Shown piece by piece: positions 45,073 through 54,058 of a stretch of DNA of 64,000 nt. The translations under genes and the position numbers were made by a program. The notes below the pieces were generated by a model. The model did not search any database. It was not told the DNA's origin and was given only the letters and a program-made list of their open reading frames with translations. Position 1 is the first letter of the stretch, and each line of letters starts with the position of its first letter. Source of the DNA: UBA4636 sp963650915 (lineage in GTDB: Bacteria; Bacillota; Clostridia; Christensenellales; Borkfalkiaceae); the NCBI GenBank assembly GCA_963650915.1, contig CAVJMJ010000001.1, positions 1-64,000 of the forward strand. The letters run 5' to 3'.

Positions 45073-46065
45073 TTTGTTCTGAACCGATTGATTTTGTTTG
45101 TATAACTTTTTTAGTAATCGTGAATTGCCGCCTTTGTTTTTTTTCAAAACTTTTAAAACTATCAAGCGTGCGAGTAAGAAGCTTAAAAGCCCTATAATCG
45201 CACCCATGGCAACGTCGGTAAGGTAATGCGCGCCCATAATTATTCTGAAATAAGCGACGACGAAAACGTAAAGACAGGTTGCTATGAATATAAGGGTTTC
45301 CCTTCTTTTATCGATTACGAAAACCGATGCGAGTGACATAATCGAAAACACTATTGCCGCCGCCGTGGTATGCCCCGACGGGAAAGATTTGTAGCCGTCT
45401 TTTTCAACGCCCGCAAGTAATTGCTCGGCGGAAACCTTTTTGCCGACGTTTATTTCGTACCACCTCGTAAACTCGGAAAAATCTCCCGTTACGTTCATCA
45501 GTCTATAACGCGCCCTACCGAAAAACGGCTTTAACGCCTGAGTCGTAACTTGAGAAAAAATTGCGGTCAAAACTACGATTAACGAGCATATAGCCAGACT
45601 TTTGAGATATTTCGGCTTTACGAAAGAGGCTATAAAAAACCACAAAACGGTGAAAGCGACACCAAGCCCTGCTTCGCACGCTATTTTTAAAAAACCGCTC
45701 ATCGTAACGGTGGCAACGTGCAAGTTATAGTATTTAAGCAACTTGTGACTGCCGTAATAATTAAGTCCCAAAGCGCAACAAAAACAGAGGACGGCAAGTA
45801 TGATTTTTGCCGATTTTTTCAGTTTTTGATTGCTCTTTATATAAAAGAACAACACTCCGAGTGCCAAACTCGGCAATATGTATATCGGAGTTTCGCCGAA
45901 ACATTCGAAAAATACGGCAAAAACGTTTTTGGAATAATATTTACCCGGTTCAAGCTCGGCGACGGCTTGAGAAAAAGGAAGGTCTAAAAAAGTTCCGACC
46001 GCCATCAAAACGACGAGCATAAAAAACAGTACTACGTAATTTAAATTTTTCTTTAAAAATGTCAT
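45064..46065 (-). CDS. PAP2-type membrane phosphatase
   Basis: A 333-aa membrane phosphatase with six or more helices and the three PAP2 motifs: KPFFGRARYR, then SFPSGHTTAA (catalytic His) and RIIMGAHYLTD. It would dephosphorylate a lipid phosphate such as phosphatidic acid or undecaprenyl pyrophosphate. It lies upstream of yqfC on the same strand, in a place where other Firmicutes have dgkA nearby, but orthology is not implied. GGAGAG site. Confidence 0.88.
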   Translation of the reverse strand: MTFLKKNLNYVVLFFMLVVLMAVGTFLDLPFSQAVAELEPGKYYSKNVFAVFFECFGETPIYILPSLALGVLFFYIKSNQKLKKSAKIILAVLCFCCALGLNYYGSHKLLKYYNLHVATVTMSGFLKIACEAGLGVAFTVLWFFIASFVKPKYLKSLAICSLIVVLTAIFSQVTTQALKPFFGRARYRLMNVTGDFSEFTRWYEINVGKKVSAEQLLAGVEKDGYKSFPSGHTTAAAIVFSIMSLASVFVIDKRRETLIFIATCLYVFVVAYFRIIMGAHYLTDVAMGAIIGLLSFLLARLIVLKVLKKNKGGNSRLLKKLYKQNQSVQNKKN

Positions 46066-46456
46066 ATTCTCTCCTTATTCGCGCAAAACACGCCATTCGG
46101 CACTTTCTTATCCGCACATGCGGTTTTATTTTATCCTTTCGGTTTACGGCTCTGAAAACTTTTCCGACGCCGTCTATTTTAACTTCGGTCTTTTTAACTT
46201 AGTTTTTTATACCGCACTTTTATTTTTTATCCGAATATTTACCGCATTTTTATGTTTTTTCGCTTCATACGATATATTGTACCATACATTTTTCAATTTT
46301 CAATGCATAATCGGTTTTTTTTGTAAAAAACTTGTAATTTTATCTGAAAAAGCCGCCCAACGCTTGATTTTAAGGTGGTTTTGAACGGCTGAAAGGTTTA
46401 TATTGTTTAAAACTCGAGCAAAAGTTTATCTAAAGTTGCAAAACTTTATAAAATCG

Positions 46457-46486
46457 TTGGCTTTTTTTGCTCTGTAATGATATAAT
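46457..46486 (+). promoter_or_regulatory. Probable leuS promoter
   Basis: TTGGCT (46457-46462) and TATAAT (46481-46486) are 18 bp apart, about 90 bp before leuS. No T-box signature (AGGGTGG-type) is present in the leader. The rest of 46066-46456 has no gene. Confidence 0.6.
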
Positions 46487-46577
46487 AATTTTTTAGAAAA
46501 TACTTACAAACGGTTTTTAATAAGATAAATTCCGAATATAACGGAATTTCCTTTAAAAACTTACGAGGTGAACGGTT

Positions 46578-49001
46578 ATGAATATGCCTGAAATCGAAAA
46601 AAAATGGCAAAAGATATGGGCTGACGAAAAGCTCAACGAATTTGACGGAAACTACGATAAAAAGTTTTACTGTCTTGAAATGTTTTCATATCCTTCGGGT
46701 GCAAAACTACACATCGGTCATTGGTACAACTACGGCTTGACCGACAGTTTTGCGCGCTATAAACGCATGAAAGGCTATTCCGTCTTTCAACCGATGGGCT
46801 TTGACGCTTTCGGGCTTCCCGCCGAAAACTACGCCATAAAAACGGGCATTCACCCGCAGGACTCGACAATTAACAACATCGAAACCATGGAAAACCAACT
46901 TTCGAGAATCGGTGCGATGTTCGATTGGACGAAGGAAATCAAAACCTGCATGCCCGATTACTATAAATGGACGCAATGGCTCTTTTTAAAACTTTACGAA
47001 AACGGTTTGGCGTACAGAAAGGAAGCACCTGTAAACTGGTGCCCGTCGTGCAGTACCGTTTTAGCCAACGAACAAGTCGTCGGCGGTTGTTGCGAACGTT
47101 GCGGAACAACGGTGGTCAAGAAAAATCTTACCCAATGGTTCTTTAAAATCACCGACTACGCAGAAGATTTGTTAAACGGCTTGGACAAACTCGACTGGCC
47201 CGAAAAAACCAAACTTATGCAGAAAAACTGGATAGGTAAGTCTTTCGGCGCAGAGGTAACCTTTAAAGCCGAAACGGGCGACGAATTTAAAGTTTTCACT
47301 ACGAGAATCGACACTATTATGGGCGTAAGTTACGTCGTTTTGGCACCCGAACACCCATTAGTTAAAAAACTCACTACGCCCGAGCAAAAAGCATGCGTCG
47401 AGGCGTACGTTTACGAAACTTCGAAAGCGAACGAAATAGAAAGGCTTTCGAGCGACAGAGAAAAAACGGGGGTATTTTTAGGCACTTACGCAATAAACCC
47501 CGCAAACGGCAAAAAGGTTCCTATTTTTGCCGCCGACTACGTTTTATACAGTTACGGTACGGGCGCGGTTATGGGTGTACCCGCACACGACGAAAGAGAT
47601 TACGTCTTTGCCACAAAATACAATCAACCCGTAAACCAAGTTATTACGAATAAAACGGGCGATGCGACTTTGCCGTACACCGAGGACGGGTACCTTATAA
47701 ACAGCGGAGAGTTTGACGGGCTTATAGGCGACGAAGCAAGAAAGGCTATAGTCGGTAAACTCGAAAAAGAAGGCAAGGCAAAATTCAAGGTAAATTACAG
47801 GCTCCGCGACTGGTTGATTTCACGCCAGAGATATTGGGGGGCACCCATCCCCGTTATCCACTGCCCTAACTGCGGTGACGTTGCCGTTCCTTACGAAGAT
47901 TTACCGGTAAAACTTCCGTATAACGTGGAGTTTAAACCTGACGGAAAATCTCCTTTGGCAAAGTGCAACGAATTTATGCACACTAAATGCCCCAAATGCG
48001 GAGGGGACGCTTTAAGAGACCCCGATACTTTGGATACTTTCGTATGTTCGAGTTGGTACTATTTAAGATATCCCGACGCACATAACGACAAAATGCCTTT
48101 CGACCCCGAAATAATAAATAAAATGCTTCCCGTCGACAAATACGTCGGCGGTGCCGAACACGCTTGCATGCACTTACTGTACGCAAGATTCATCACCAAA
48201 GCCCTTAAAGACATGGGGTATCTTAACTTTGACGAACCCTTCCTGTCCCTTACCCATCAGGGCGTAATTTTAGGACCCGACGGAAACCGCATGAGTAAGT
48301 CCCACGGCAACATCGTCGCACCCGACTCCTACGTAAACGAGTACGGTTCGGACGTTTTCAGACTTTATCTTTTATTCGGTTTCAATTACACCGAAGGCGG
48401 TCCTTGGAGCGACGACGGAATAAAATCCGTTTCAAAGTTCTTGGACAGAGTGGAAAGACTGTTTAATAAAGTTACCCAATTAAACGGTAAAAACGAAAAT
48501 CTTTACGACAACGACGAAAAGGGACTCGAATTTATCCTTAATAACACCATAAAATCAGTCGACCACGATATGGAAGTTTTCTCCTTTAATACCGCCGTCG
48601 CAAGGCTTATGGAACTTGTGAACGCTGCTACGAAGTACGAACTGAAACAAAAGAAGAACGAAAAACTTTTGTACGATTGCGTGGTAACTTTGATAAAACT
48701 TTTAGCACCTTGCGTCCCCCACTTTGCCGAAGAACTTTGGCACCAACTCGGAAACGAACAATCGGTTTTCAAAGCGGAATACCCCGTGTGCGACGAAACC
48801 AAACTCGTTAAAGAGGACGTCGAGTACGCCGTTCAGGTAAACAGCAAAATGAAAGGCAAAATCGTTTTGCAAAAATCCATGACCGAGGACCAAATTAAAG
48901 AGGCTGTTTTGGCTTTTGAACCCGTCAAAGAAGCACTTTCGGGAAAAGAACCCAAAAAAGTTATCGTCATAAAAGGAAGACTCGTAAACGTTATCGCCTA
49001 A
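46578..49001 (+). CDS. leuS: Leucyl-tRNA synthetase
   Basis: An 807-aa class Ia synthetase charging tRNA-Leu. HIGH is at 45-48 and the KMSKS loop is RMSKS at 571-575. The editing (CP1) domain lies about 220-415, with the zinc-ribbon-like CPSCSTVLANEQVVGGCC...CGTT around 155-180. The anticodon-binding domain is at the C-terminus. Full length for bacterial LeuRS. Ribosome site GAGGTG. Confidence 0.98.
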   Translation: MNMPEIEKKWQKIWADEKLNEFDGNYDKKFYCLEMFSYPSGAKLHIGHWYNYGLTDSFARYKRMKGYSVFQPMGFDAFGLPAENYAIKTGIHPQDSTINNIETMENQLSRIGAMFDWTKEIKTCMPDYYKWTQWLFLKLYENGLAYRKEAPVNWCPSCSTVLANEQVVGGCCERCGTTVVKKNLTQWFFKITDYAEDLLNGLDKLDWPEKTKLMQKNWIGKSFGAEVTFKAETGDEFKVFTTRIDTIMGVSYVVLAPEHPLVKKLTTPEQKACVEAYVYETSKANEIERLSSDREKTGVFLGTYAINPANGKKVPIFAADYVLYSYGTGAVMGVPAHDERDYVFATKYNQPVNQVITNKTGDATLPYTEDGYLINSGEFDGLIGDEARKAIVGKLEKEGKAKFKVNYRLRDWLISRQRYWGAPIPVIHCPNCGDVAVPYEDLPVKLPYNVEFKPDGKSPLAKCNEFMHTKCPKCGGDALRDPDTLDTFVCSSWYYLRYPDAHNDKMPFDPEIINKMLPVDKYVGGAEHACMHLLYARFITKALKDMGYLNFDEPFLSLTHQGVILGPDGNRMSKSHGNIVAPDSYVNEYGSDVFRLYLLFGFNYTEGGPWSDDGIKSVSKFLDRVERLFNKVTQLNGKNENLYDNDEKGLEFILNNTIKSVDHDMEVFSFNTAVARLMELVNAATKYELKQKKNEKLLYDCVVTLIKLLAPCVPHFAEELWHQLGNEQSVFKAEYPVCDETKLVKEDVEYAVQVNSKMKGKIVLQKSMTEDQIKEAVLAFEPVKEALSGKEPKKVIVIKGRLVNVIA

Positions 49002-49324
49002 AATTATTAAGCAAAAACCACAGCGTTAAATTTTAGTACAAAAACCATAGCATATAGTATTGTTTCAACGTTGTAGCGATAACGGTGTAGAGCTTACATT
49101 TATAGTTGTGGCATTTGTAGTGTCATTATGGCGTTTCGACATATCGTTAAAATTACCGAAAAAACGCCGATAATCGGCTTATAGACGGACTTTTTTATAA
49201 ATTTACAAATTAGATATTTACAAATTTTACTTGCGTCTTTTTACAAATTTACATGTCGTTATTTATAAATTTAAGTTGCGTTAAAGGTAAATAAAAAATA
49301 AAAAAAATACGGTCATACAAAAAT

Positions 49325-49364
49325 ACCCTTGACTGTTGCCAAAAGCAATAGCCAAGGGTGTTTT
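49325..49364 (-). terminator. Terminator of the SGNH gene
   Basis: ACCCTTG-CT-TTGC pairs with GCAA-AG-CAAGGGT; T/A tracts lie on both sides. The 49002-49324 gap also contains a copy of the dispersed motif near 49165-49195. Confidence 0.82.
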
Positions 49365-50060
49365 TTACTTTATTTCGTCGACGATTTGTTTGTAAACGGG
49401 GGTTACGGCGTCATAGCCGTTCAAGTTAAGGTGCAAACCTTCGATGGTGTAATCTTTGTTGAGGTTAAGGGTGTCGTCGGTAAGTTTTGAATACATATCG
49501 ATAAACTCTATTCTGTTTTGACGGCAATACTTTTTGAGGTATTCGTTGGTCAAAATTATCTTTTTGTTGTTGACTTTTCTTAAATAGAGCCAACTTATTT
49601 TTAACTTCTTTTTATTTACGGGGTAAAGTGAAACGACCCTTACGTCGTCAACGGTTTCCTTTAACTTTTCCACTATTTTTATAACGTTTTGCGACACGGT
49701 AAGCGGACTTTTTACGCTTTTTCTTAAATAGTCGTTTATGCCGGCAAGTAATATTACGGCACGGGGTTTAAGGGATATTATGTCGTCGATTCTACCCATA
49801 ATGTCGTAAGTGGTTTCGTTGGCGATACCTCGGTTTACGATTCGTCCGTCGTGAATAAATTCGTGTATAGGGTATAAATCGGTCAAAGAATCGCCCAAAA
49901 ACACAATGGGATTTGACGGCGCAAACTCGTTTAAAACTTTGTAATCGATGATTTTTTTGTACATTGCTTTGTTAAACATATGCACAAGTATAATTGCGAT
50001 TACCGCTAAAATTACAAGCGTACCGGTTACGCTTATGAGTACTATTTCCAATGCTGTCAT
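49365..50060 (-). CDS. Membrane-anchored SGNH/GDSL hydrolase
   Basis: A 231-aa protein with an N-terminal transmembrane anchor (about 4-30) and an SGNH fold. Block I is FLGDSLTD (catalytic Ser), block II has Gly in NRGIANET, block III is LLAGINDYL (Asn) and block V is EGLHLNLNG (the His of the catalytic dyad; the usual Asp is Gly-Leu shifted). It probably deacetylates a cell-envelope glycan or lipid. Ribosome site GAAGGAAC. Confidence 0.86.
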   Translation of the reverse strand: MTALEIVLISVTGTLVILAVIAIILVHMFNKAMYKKIIDYKVLNEFAPSNPIVFLGDSLTDLYPIHEFIHDGRIVNRGIANETTYDIMGRIDDIISLKPRAVILLAGINDYLRKSVKSPLTVSQNVIKIVEKLKETVDDVRVVSLYPVNKKKLKISWLYLRKVNNKKIILTNEYLKKYCRQNRIEFIDMYSKLTDDTLNLNKDYTIEGLHLNLNGYDAVTPVYKQIVDEIK

Positions 50061-50151
50061 AATGTAGTTCCTTCAGAGATTGCATTCGTGTCATCGCTAA
50101 CTGCTTTTGCGTGCGTAAGAGGTGCAGTGTAAGCCGTACCAACCCCGAACG

Positions 50152-50224
50152 GTCACAATAAAGAGCGCGAAAAACGCCTTTATTGCGCCCTAACCGTCAC
50201 AATAAAGAGCGCGAAAAACGCCTT
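50152..50224. repeat. Exact 29-bp direct repeat forming hairpins
   Basis: GTCACAATAAAGAGCGCGAA and following bases (50152-50180) are repeated exactly at 50196-50224. Each copy can fold AAAG-GCG against CGC-CTTT. Downstream (50300-50390) AAATTTTTG repeats of about 27 bp continue; no gene is seen in 50061-50936. Confidence 0.88.
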
Positions 50225-50460
50225 TTCGATAATTAGTGACAATGAACGAAATCTCTTATATTTTTTATATTTTTTTCTTATGAATTTGTTGTTTTTTTGT
50301 TTGCAAAATTTTTGTAGTTATTTTTTGCGTGTAAATTTTTGCGGTTATTTTGCTTATAAATTTTTGTGGATTTTTTTGCTTATGAAAGATAAGAACGAAA
50401 AATTTATATGAACAATTCTTTTTTTATGTAGGCAATCCTTCCGTCACGCTTCGCCTGCCA

Positions 50461-50482
50461 CCTCGCCTTTGCACAAGAGAGG
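50461..50482. repeat. Hairpin with conserved TTTGCACAA core, copy 3
   Basis: CCTC pairs with GAGG and CTT with AAG around TGCAC, with an internal asymmetry. Loop identical to the copies at 57-77 and 509-529. Confidence 0.5.
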
Positions 50483-50511
50483 CTTATATGGACGAGCAAA
50501 TTATATAATAT

Positions 50512-50560
50512 GCGCGGCAATGCCGCTAGATCCTTCGACAAGCTCAGGATGACCTGCGGA
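50512..50560. repeat. Composite dispersed repeat, copy 3
   Basis: GCGCGGCAATGCCGCTAGAT leads into CCTTCGACAAGCTCAGGATG; the same modules as 182-230. A partial GATGACCTGCGGATGGGCAC copy follows at about 50617-50640. Confidence 0.8.
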
Positions 50561-50725
50561 TGGACACTTTTTGTGCTTAAAACGACTTGCAAAAAGACTG
50601 CGTTTTTTACCTAAGATGACCTGCGGATGGGCACATTTTGTGCTCAGGATGAGCTTATGAAAAAGGTTTATTTTTTACTTTAATGGTCAAAAGCCTGTCT
50701 ATAGGTCGATTATCGACGTTTTTCG

Positions 50726-50847
50726 TCATGTTGCGCGAAGCGCAAGCGTAGTCGAAACATCCAGGCTTTAGCCGCATTTATATAATATTCGTATCCTTGC
50801 GCGGCAATGCCGCTAGATCCTTCGACAAGTTCGGGATGACCTGCGGA
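50726..50847. repeat. Composite dispersed repeat, copy 4 (long form)
   Basis: Same module order as the reverse complement of 19022-19144: CGTAGTCGAAACAT, TATATAATATTCGTATCC, GCGGCAATGCCGC and CCTTCGACAAG. Confidence 0.8.
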
Positions 50848-50856
50848 AAACTTGCT

Positions 50857-50957
50857 TTTGTTAAAGTTGCACGGCGATTTCAAAAAAACTGTTTTTGTTA
50901 AAGTCGTTCGATGATTTCAAAAAAAACTTATGTTTGTTAAAGTTGCTCGGCGATTTC
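50857..50957. repeat. Tandem repeat seeded by the whiA gene end
   Basis: TTTGTTAAAGTTGCTCGGCG is the whiA end with its stop. Degenerate copies precede it at periods of 37 and 39 bp (TTAAAG at 50861, 50898, 50937). Confidence 0.9.
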
Positions 50958-51863
50958 GGATAGGCGTTTCAAGCGATGGGACAGGCAACTTTTGGTAATA
51001 TTCAGTCTTGCGGCAAGTCCGCTTAAAGTGTCGTCGGGGAAATCAAGCCGTGCTTTGGCAACGGTTTTTAAAGGAAGTGGCAAATTGTCAAGCCCTAAAA
51101 CTTCGGAGATGGTTAAAATATCGTTACGCGCTTTAATGGAAGCGTCTATTTGTTTCGTCAAATTAGACATTTCGCAATTTACTATGCGGTTGGTGTTGTT
51201 TTTAACCATTTTTTTGACGATGAGGTCTTGAAGTTCGAGGCAACATTTTTTTGCGCCCATGGTAACCAAAAGGTCGCAAATTTCTTCCGAACTTTTACTG
51301 TAAACGACGAAAAAATCCTTTCTTTCGATAAGTTTCGATTCAAGCCCGTTTTCACCCAAAATATGGCTGAAATCGAGGGCGGAAAGATACTTTGAAAAGA
51401 CGAATTCGATATGGTACCCCGTTGCCTTATCGCTTTTCATTTTGGGAACGGTTATGCTTCCCGCACCCAAAAACGCACCTTTTATATAGGCTTTTTGGCA
51501 ACAACGCTTTTTTACGAGGGCGTCGGAAATTCCGAGTTCTATATCAAGCCCGCCTTTTGAAAGTTTTATAGTTTCGGCGTCTTTTAAAACCTGAACGGTC
51601 TTGTCGTTTATAAAAACAGATTTCGTTCTTTCCCCTCTTTGGTCGATAAAAACTTCGGGTTCAAACCCGTACATGGTTTTTACGATATCGTTAAAAAACT
51701 CGTTGGTTGCCACGTCGCCCGAAAATGAAAAACCGATATTGCCGTTATGAATTTCTATCGTCCCCGCAGTTCTCAGATACGCCGATAAAGCCGCAAGTTT
51801 ACAACAAGGGCTTGTCATTTTTTCGCTTATTATTTCGTTTTTAACCTTTTCGGTAAAATTCAT
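50937..51863 (-). CDS. whiA: Sporulation/division regulator WhiA
   Basis: A 308-aa WhiA with an N-terminal LAGLIDADG-like domain (CCKLAALSAYLRTAGTIEI, KAYIKGAFLGAGSI) and a C-terminal helix-turn-helix (LSGLAARLNITKSCLSHRLKRL). DNA-binding protein affecting cell division and, in Streptomyces, sporulation. The usual upstream partners rapZ and yvcK are not here. AGAGG site. Confidence 0.95.
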   Translation of the reverse strand: MNFTEKVKNEIISEKMTSPCCKLAALSAYLRTAGTIEIHNGNIGFSFSGDVATNEFFNDIVKTMYGFEPEVFIDQRGERTKSVFINDKTVQVLKDAETIKLSKGGLDIELGISDALVKKRCCQKAYIKGAFLGAGSITVPKMKSDKATGYHIEFVFSKYLSALDFSHILGENGLESKLIERKDFFVVYSKSSEEICDLLVTMGAKKCCLELQDLIVKKMVKNNTNRIVNCEMSNLTKQIDASIKARNDILTISEVLGLDNLPLPLKTVAKARLDFPDDTLSGLAARLNITKSCLSHRLKRLSEIAEQL

Positions 51864-51906
51864 AACCTCTCACCTTCCCCTTTAAGCTAAAAACGCTGTC
51901 TTGATT

Positions 51907-51979
51907 TAAGACGTCGCTATCTAAGACGCCGTTATAGATGCTTTTTGAATTAAGACGCCGTTATAGATGCTTTTTAAAT
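51907..51979. repeat. 29-bp repeat seeded by the PHP gene end
   Basis: TAAGACGCCGTTATAGATGC occurs at 51922 and 51951 (period 29); the second copy contains the stop codon of the PHP gene and its last codons. A third, partial copy starts near 51907. Confidence 0.92.
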
Positions 51980-52731
51980 TCCGTGTAACGAAGATTCGGA
52001 ATTTTATCGTCGAAATTATAAATGCGATCTCTCGGAAAATGCACTACTTCGTCTTGGGTATAAAAAAGTTTCAAATCTCCTACGCGGTCGGGCGAATGGG
52101 CATCGGAATCGACTACGAAATTAACCTTCGTGTCAATTACTTTTTGCCACTCGTCGGGCGTAAGATGAATCTTTTTGGTGTTTATTTCAAAATAGGTGCC
52201 GTAATCGGCGCAACATTTGGCAACTTCCACCGCGTCGGCAAAAACGCCGTACAACGGATGCGCCAAAATGTCTATAGGATTGTTTTTTACGGCGTTTATA
52301 TAAATTTTAGTGTTATAATCGATAAGTTGCCGTGTCGGTTTTATTTTTGTAAAATCGGTAACTATGTTTTCGATAAATACCCTTTCCAAATCTTGGCTTG
52401 TCGGGTACCAAACGGCACGGTGCATGCCGGCAAGAAAGATTTCGATTTTGTCGTAATCTTTCGGTTTTACGTCGCAAACGCCTTCTTCGCCGATAATATT
52501 CGACTCTATACCGAGTTTGACGGTAAGCCCCGTAATTTTTTCCGCCTCTCGACACTCTTTAAGCATTTGGTCGAGATTTCTTCTTTTCATACTGAAAAGA
52601 AGGTGGGAAAATCCGTGGTCGGTTATAGCGATACCTTTAAGCCCCGCTTTTTTTGCTGCGAGCGCGTTGTCAAGTATGGAACCGGTGCCGTGGCTATACG
52701 TCGTATGTGTATGATAATCAAAATTCAACAT
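51961..52731 (-). CDS. PHP-domain phosphoesterase
   Basis: A 256-aa PHP protein. Metal-binding motifs are DYHTHTTYSHG at the start, GIAITDHG (about 35-42), HPLYG and the VVDSDAHSPDRVG block near the C-terminus. YcdX/histidinol-phosphatase type fold; substrate unknown. It lies 9 nt after murB, as often in Clostridia. Confidence 0.9.
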   Translation of the reverse strand: MLNFDYHTHTTYSHGTGSILDNALAAKKAGLKGIAITDHGFSHLLFSMKRRNLDQMLKECREAEKITGLTVKLGIESNIIGEEGVCDVKPKDYDKIEIFLAGMHRAVWYPTSQDLERVFIENIVTDFTKIKPTRQLIDYNTKIYINAVKNNPIDILAHPLYGVFADAVEVAKCCADYGTYFEINTKKIHLTPDEWQKVIDTKVNFVVDSDAHSPDRVGDLKLFYTQDEVVHFPRDRIYNFDDKIPNLRYTEFKKHL

Positions 52732-52740
52732 TTTAAATGC

Positions 52741-53613
52741 CTAAAATTCGCCTATATAACGTATTTCTTCGTTGAGGGCGATGCCTTGCGTTTTGAAAAC
52801 GGTTTCTTTTATGTATTTTATAAGCTCGTAAACGTCCGACGCTTTGTTTCCGTCGCAAAGGATAAAATTTGCGTGCTTTTCGGAAACGTAAGCACCGCCT
52901 ATGCGGTAACCTTTAAGCCCCGCTTTGTCGATGACTTTACCCGCAAAATAACCTTGGTTAAGAAAGACGCTTCCCGCACTTCTGCCCTTCGGTTGGCATT
53001 TTTGACGTGCCGTTTGAAACCTCGTCAACTTCTGCTCGATAACGTCTTCTTCGCCGATTTTCAATCTGAAACCGACGGAAAGGACGATTTCGCCTTCTAA
53101 AAACCTACTTTGCCTGTAATTAAAGTTGCACGATTTGTTGTTATAAACCCCGTCTTCGGCACGCACGTAGCAAACGGCGTCGGAAACGCTTTTGTTAAAG
53201 CACCCGCCGTTACCTGCTACCAAACCGCCTATCGTCCCCGGGATGCCTATGGCAAATTCAAGTCCGCTTAGGTTGTTTTCTACGGAAAGTTTTATGGCGT
53301 CGGCAATTTTTACACCGCACTCGGCTTCCAAAATATTGCCCTTTAACGTCATCCTTTTCAAAAGGTCGGTAAATATGCAAACACCGCGGAAACCCTTGTC
53401 CGAAACGAGAACGTTTGAACCACTGCCCAAAATACAGTACGGATGCCTTCCTTTAAGGTATTCTATTACCTTTTTAAGCAATTCCTTTGAATGGGGAAAA
53501 ACCGCTAAATCACACAATCCGCCCAATTTATAAGTCGTATGTTTCGACATATCGTAGGACGATTCTGCTTTAAGCGTCGGGAAAGTTTTTAAAAAGTCAT
53601 CGTAACTATTCAA
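52741..53613 (-). CDS. murB: UDP-N-acetylenolpyruvoylglucosamine reductase
   Basis: A 290-aa type II MurB. FAD-binding HTTYKLGG and LGSGSNVLVSD, GIPGTIGGLVAGNGG, the proton-donor Ser in GRSAGSVFLN and the C-terminal Glu in LNEEIRYIGEF are all present. It makes UDP-MurNAc for peptidoglycan. The start is a TTG with GGAGG 9-10 nt upstream. Confidence 0.97.
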   Translation of the reverse strand: MNSYDDFLKTFPTLKAESSYDMSKHTTYKLGGLCDLAVFPHSKELLKKVIEYLKGRHPYCILGSGSNVLVSDKGFRGVCIFTDLLKRMTLKGNILEAECGVKIADAIKLSVENNLSGLEFAIGIPGTIGGLVAGNGGCFNKSVSDAVCYVRAEDGVYNNKSCNFNYRQSRFLEGEIVLSVGFRLKIGEEDVIEQKLTRFQTARQKCQPKGRSAGSVFLNQGYFAGKVIDKAGLKGYRIGGAYVSEKHANFILCDGNKASDVYELIKYIKETVFKTQGIALNEEIRYIGEF

Positions 53614-53908
53614 AAGCTTACTACCTCCTATTATAAAACACTTACCGCATTATTTCAATTAAAATATGCGATATTTAAGATTTTTTGCCATTTTATCACA
53701 TTGAAAGCCCTCTTTCAGGTGATTTTATCGGCATAAAATATTTTATGTTTTAAATGAATTTTTTATGATGACGGTTTTTTATTTCATACTTTTCGTTATT
53801 TTATTATCTTTTATAGTTCATAGGCGTTCTTTTTTTCGTTGTATTTTGTTTTAACTGCTTACCGATATTTGTTGATAGGTAAAGTAAAACGCTAAAAAAA
53901 TAAAAAAA

Positions 53909-53946
53909 CGCCTATATGCTCGATAACGGGCTTATAGGCGGATTTT
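53909..53946 (-). terminator. Bidirectional terminator built on the dispersed motif
   Basis: CGCCTATA pairs with TATAGGCG around GATAACGGGCT; A/T tracts flank both sides. It is downstream of the sugar kinase on the minus strand. A second motif copy at 54021-54047 lies directly after the kinase gene, and the stretch between is a TTTTATTTTTA repeat. The rest of 53614-53900 has no gene. Confidence 0.75.
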
Positions 53947-54058
53947 TATATTGTTTCTATTTTATTTTTATTTTATTTTTATTTTATTTTTATTTTATCG
54001 TTAAAATTTGCTAAAATTGTCGATAACGGGCTTATAGGCGGACTTTTTGATAATAATT

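Noticed and set aside
46384..46577. T-box riboswitch before leuS
   Set aside because: No AGGGTGG-type T-box sequence or specifier stem could be found in the leader.
51967..53100. 377-codon plus-strand frame
   Set aside because: It lies antisense to PHP and murB, both of which show clear catalytic motifs; the translation has no recognisable domain.
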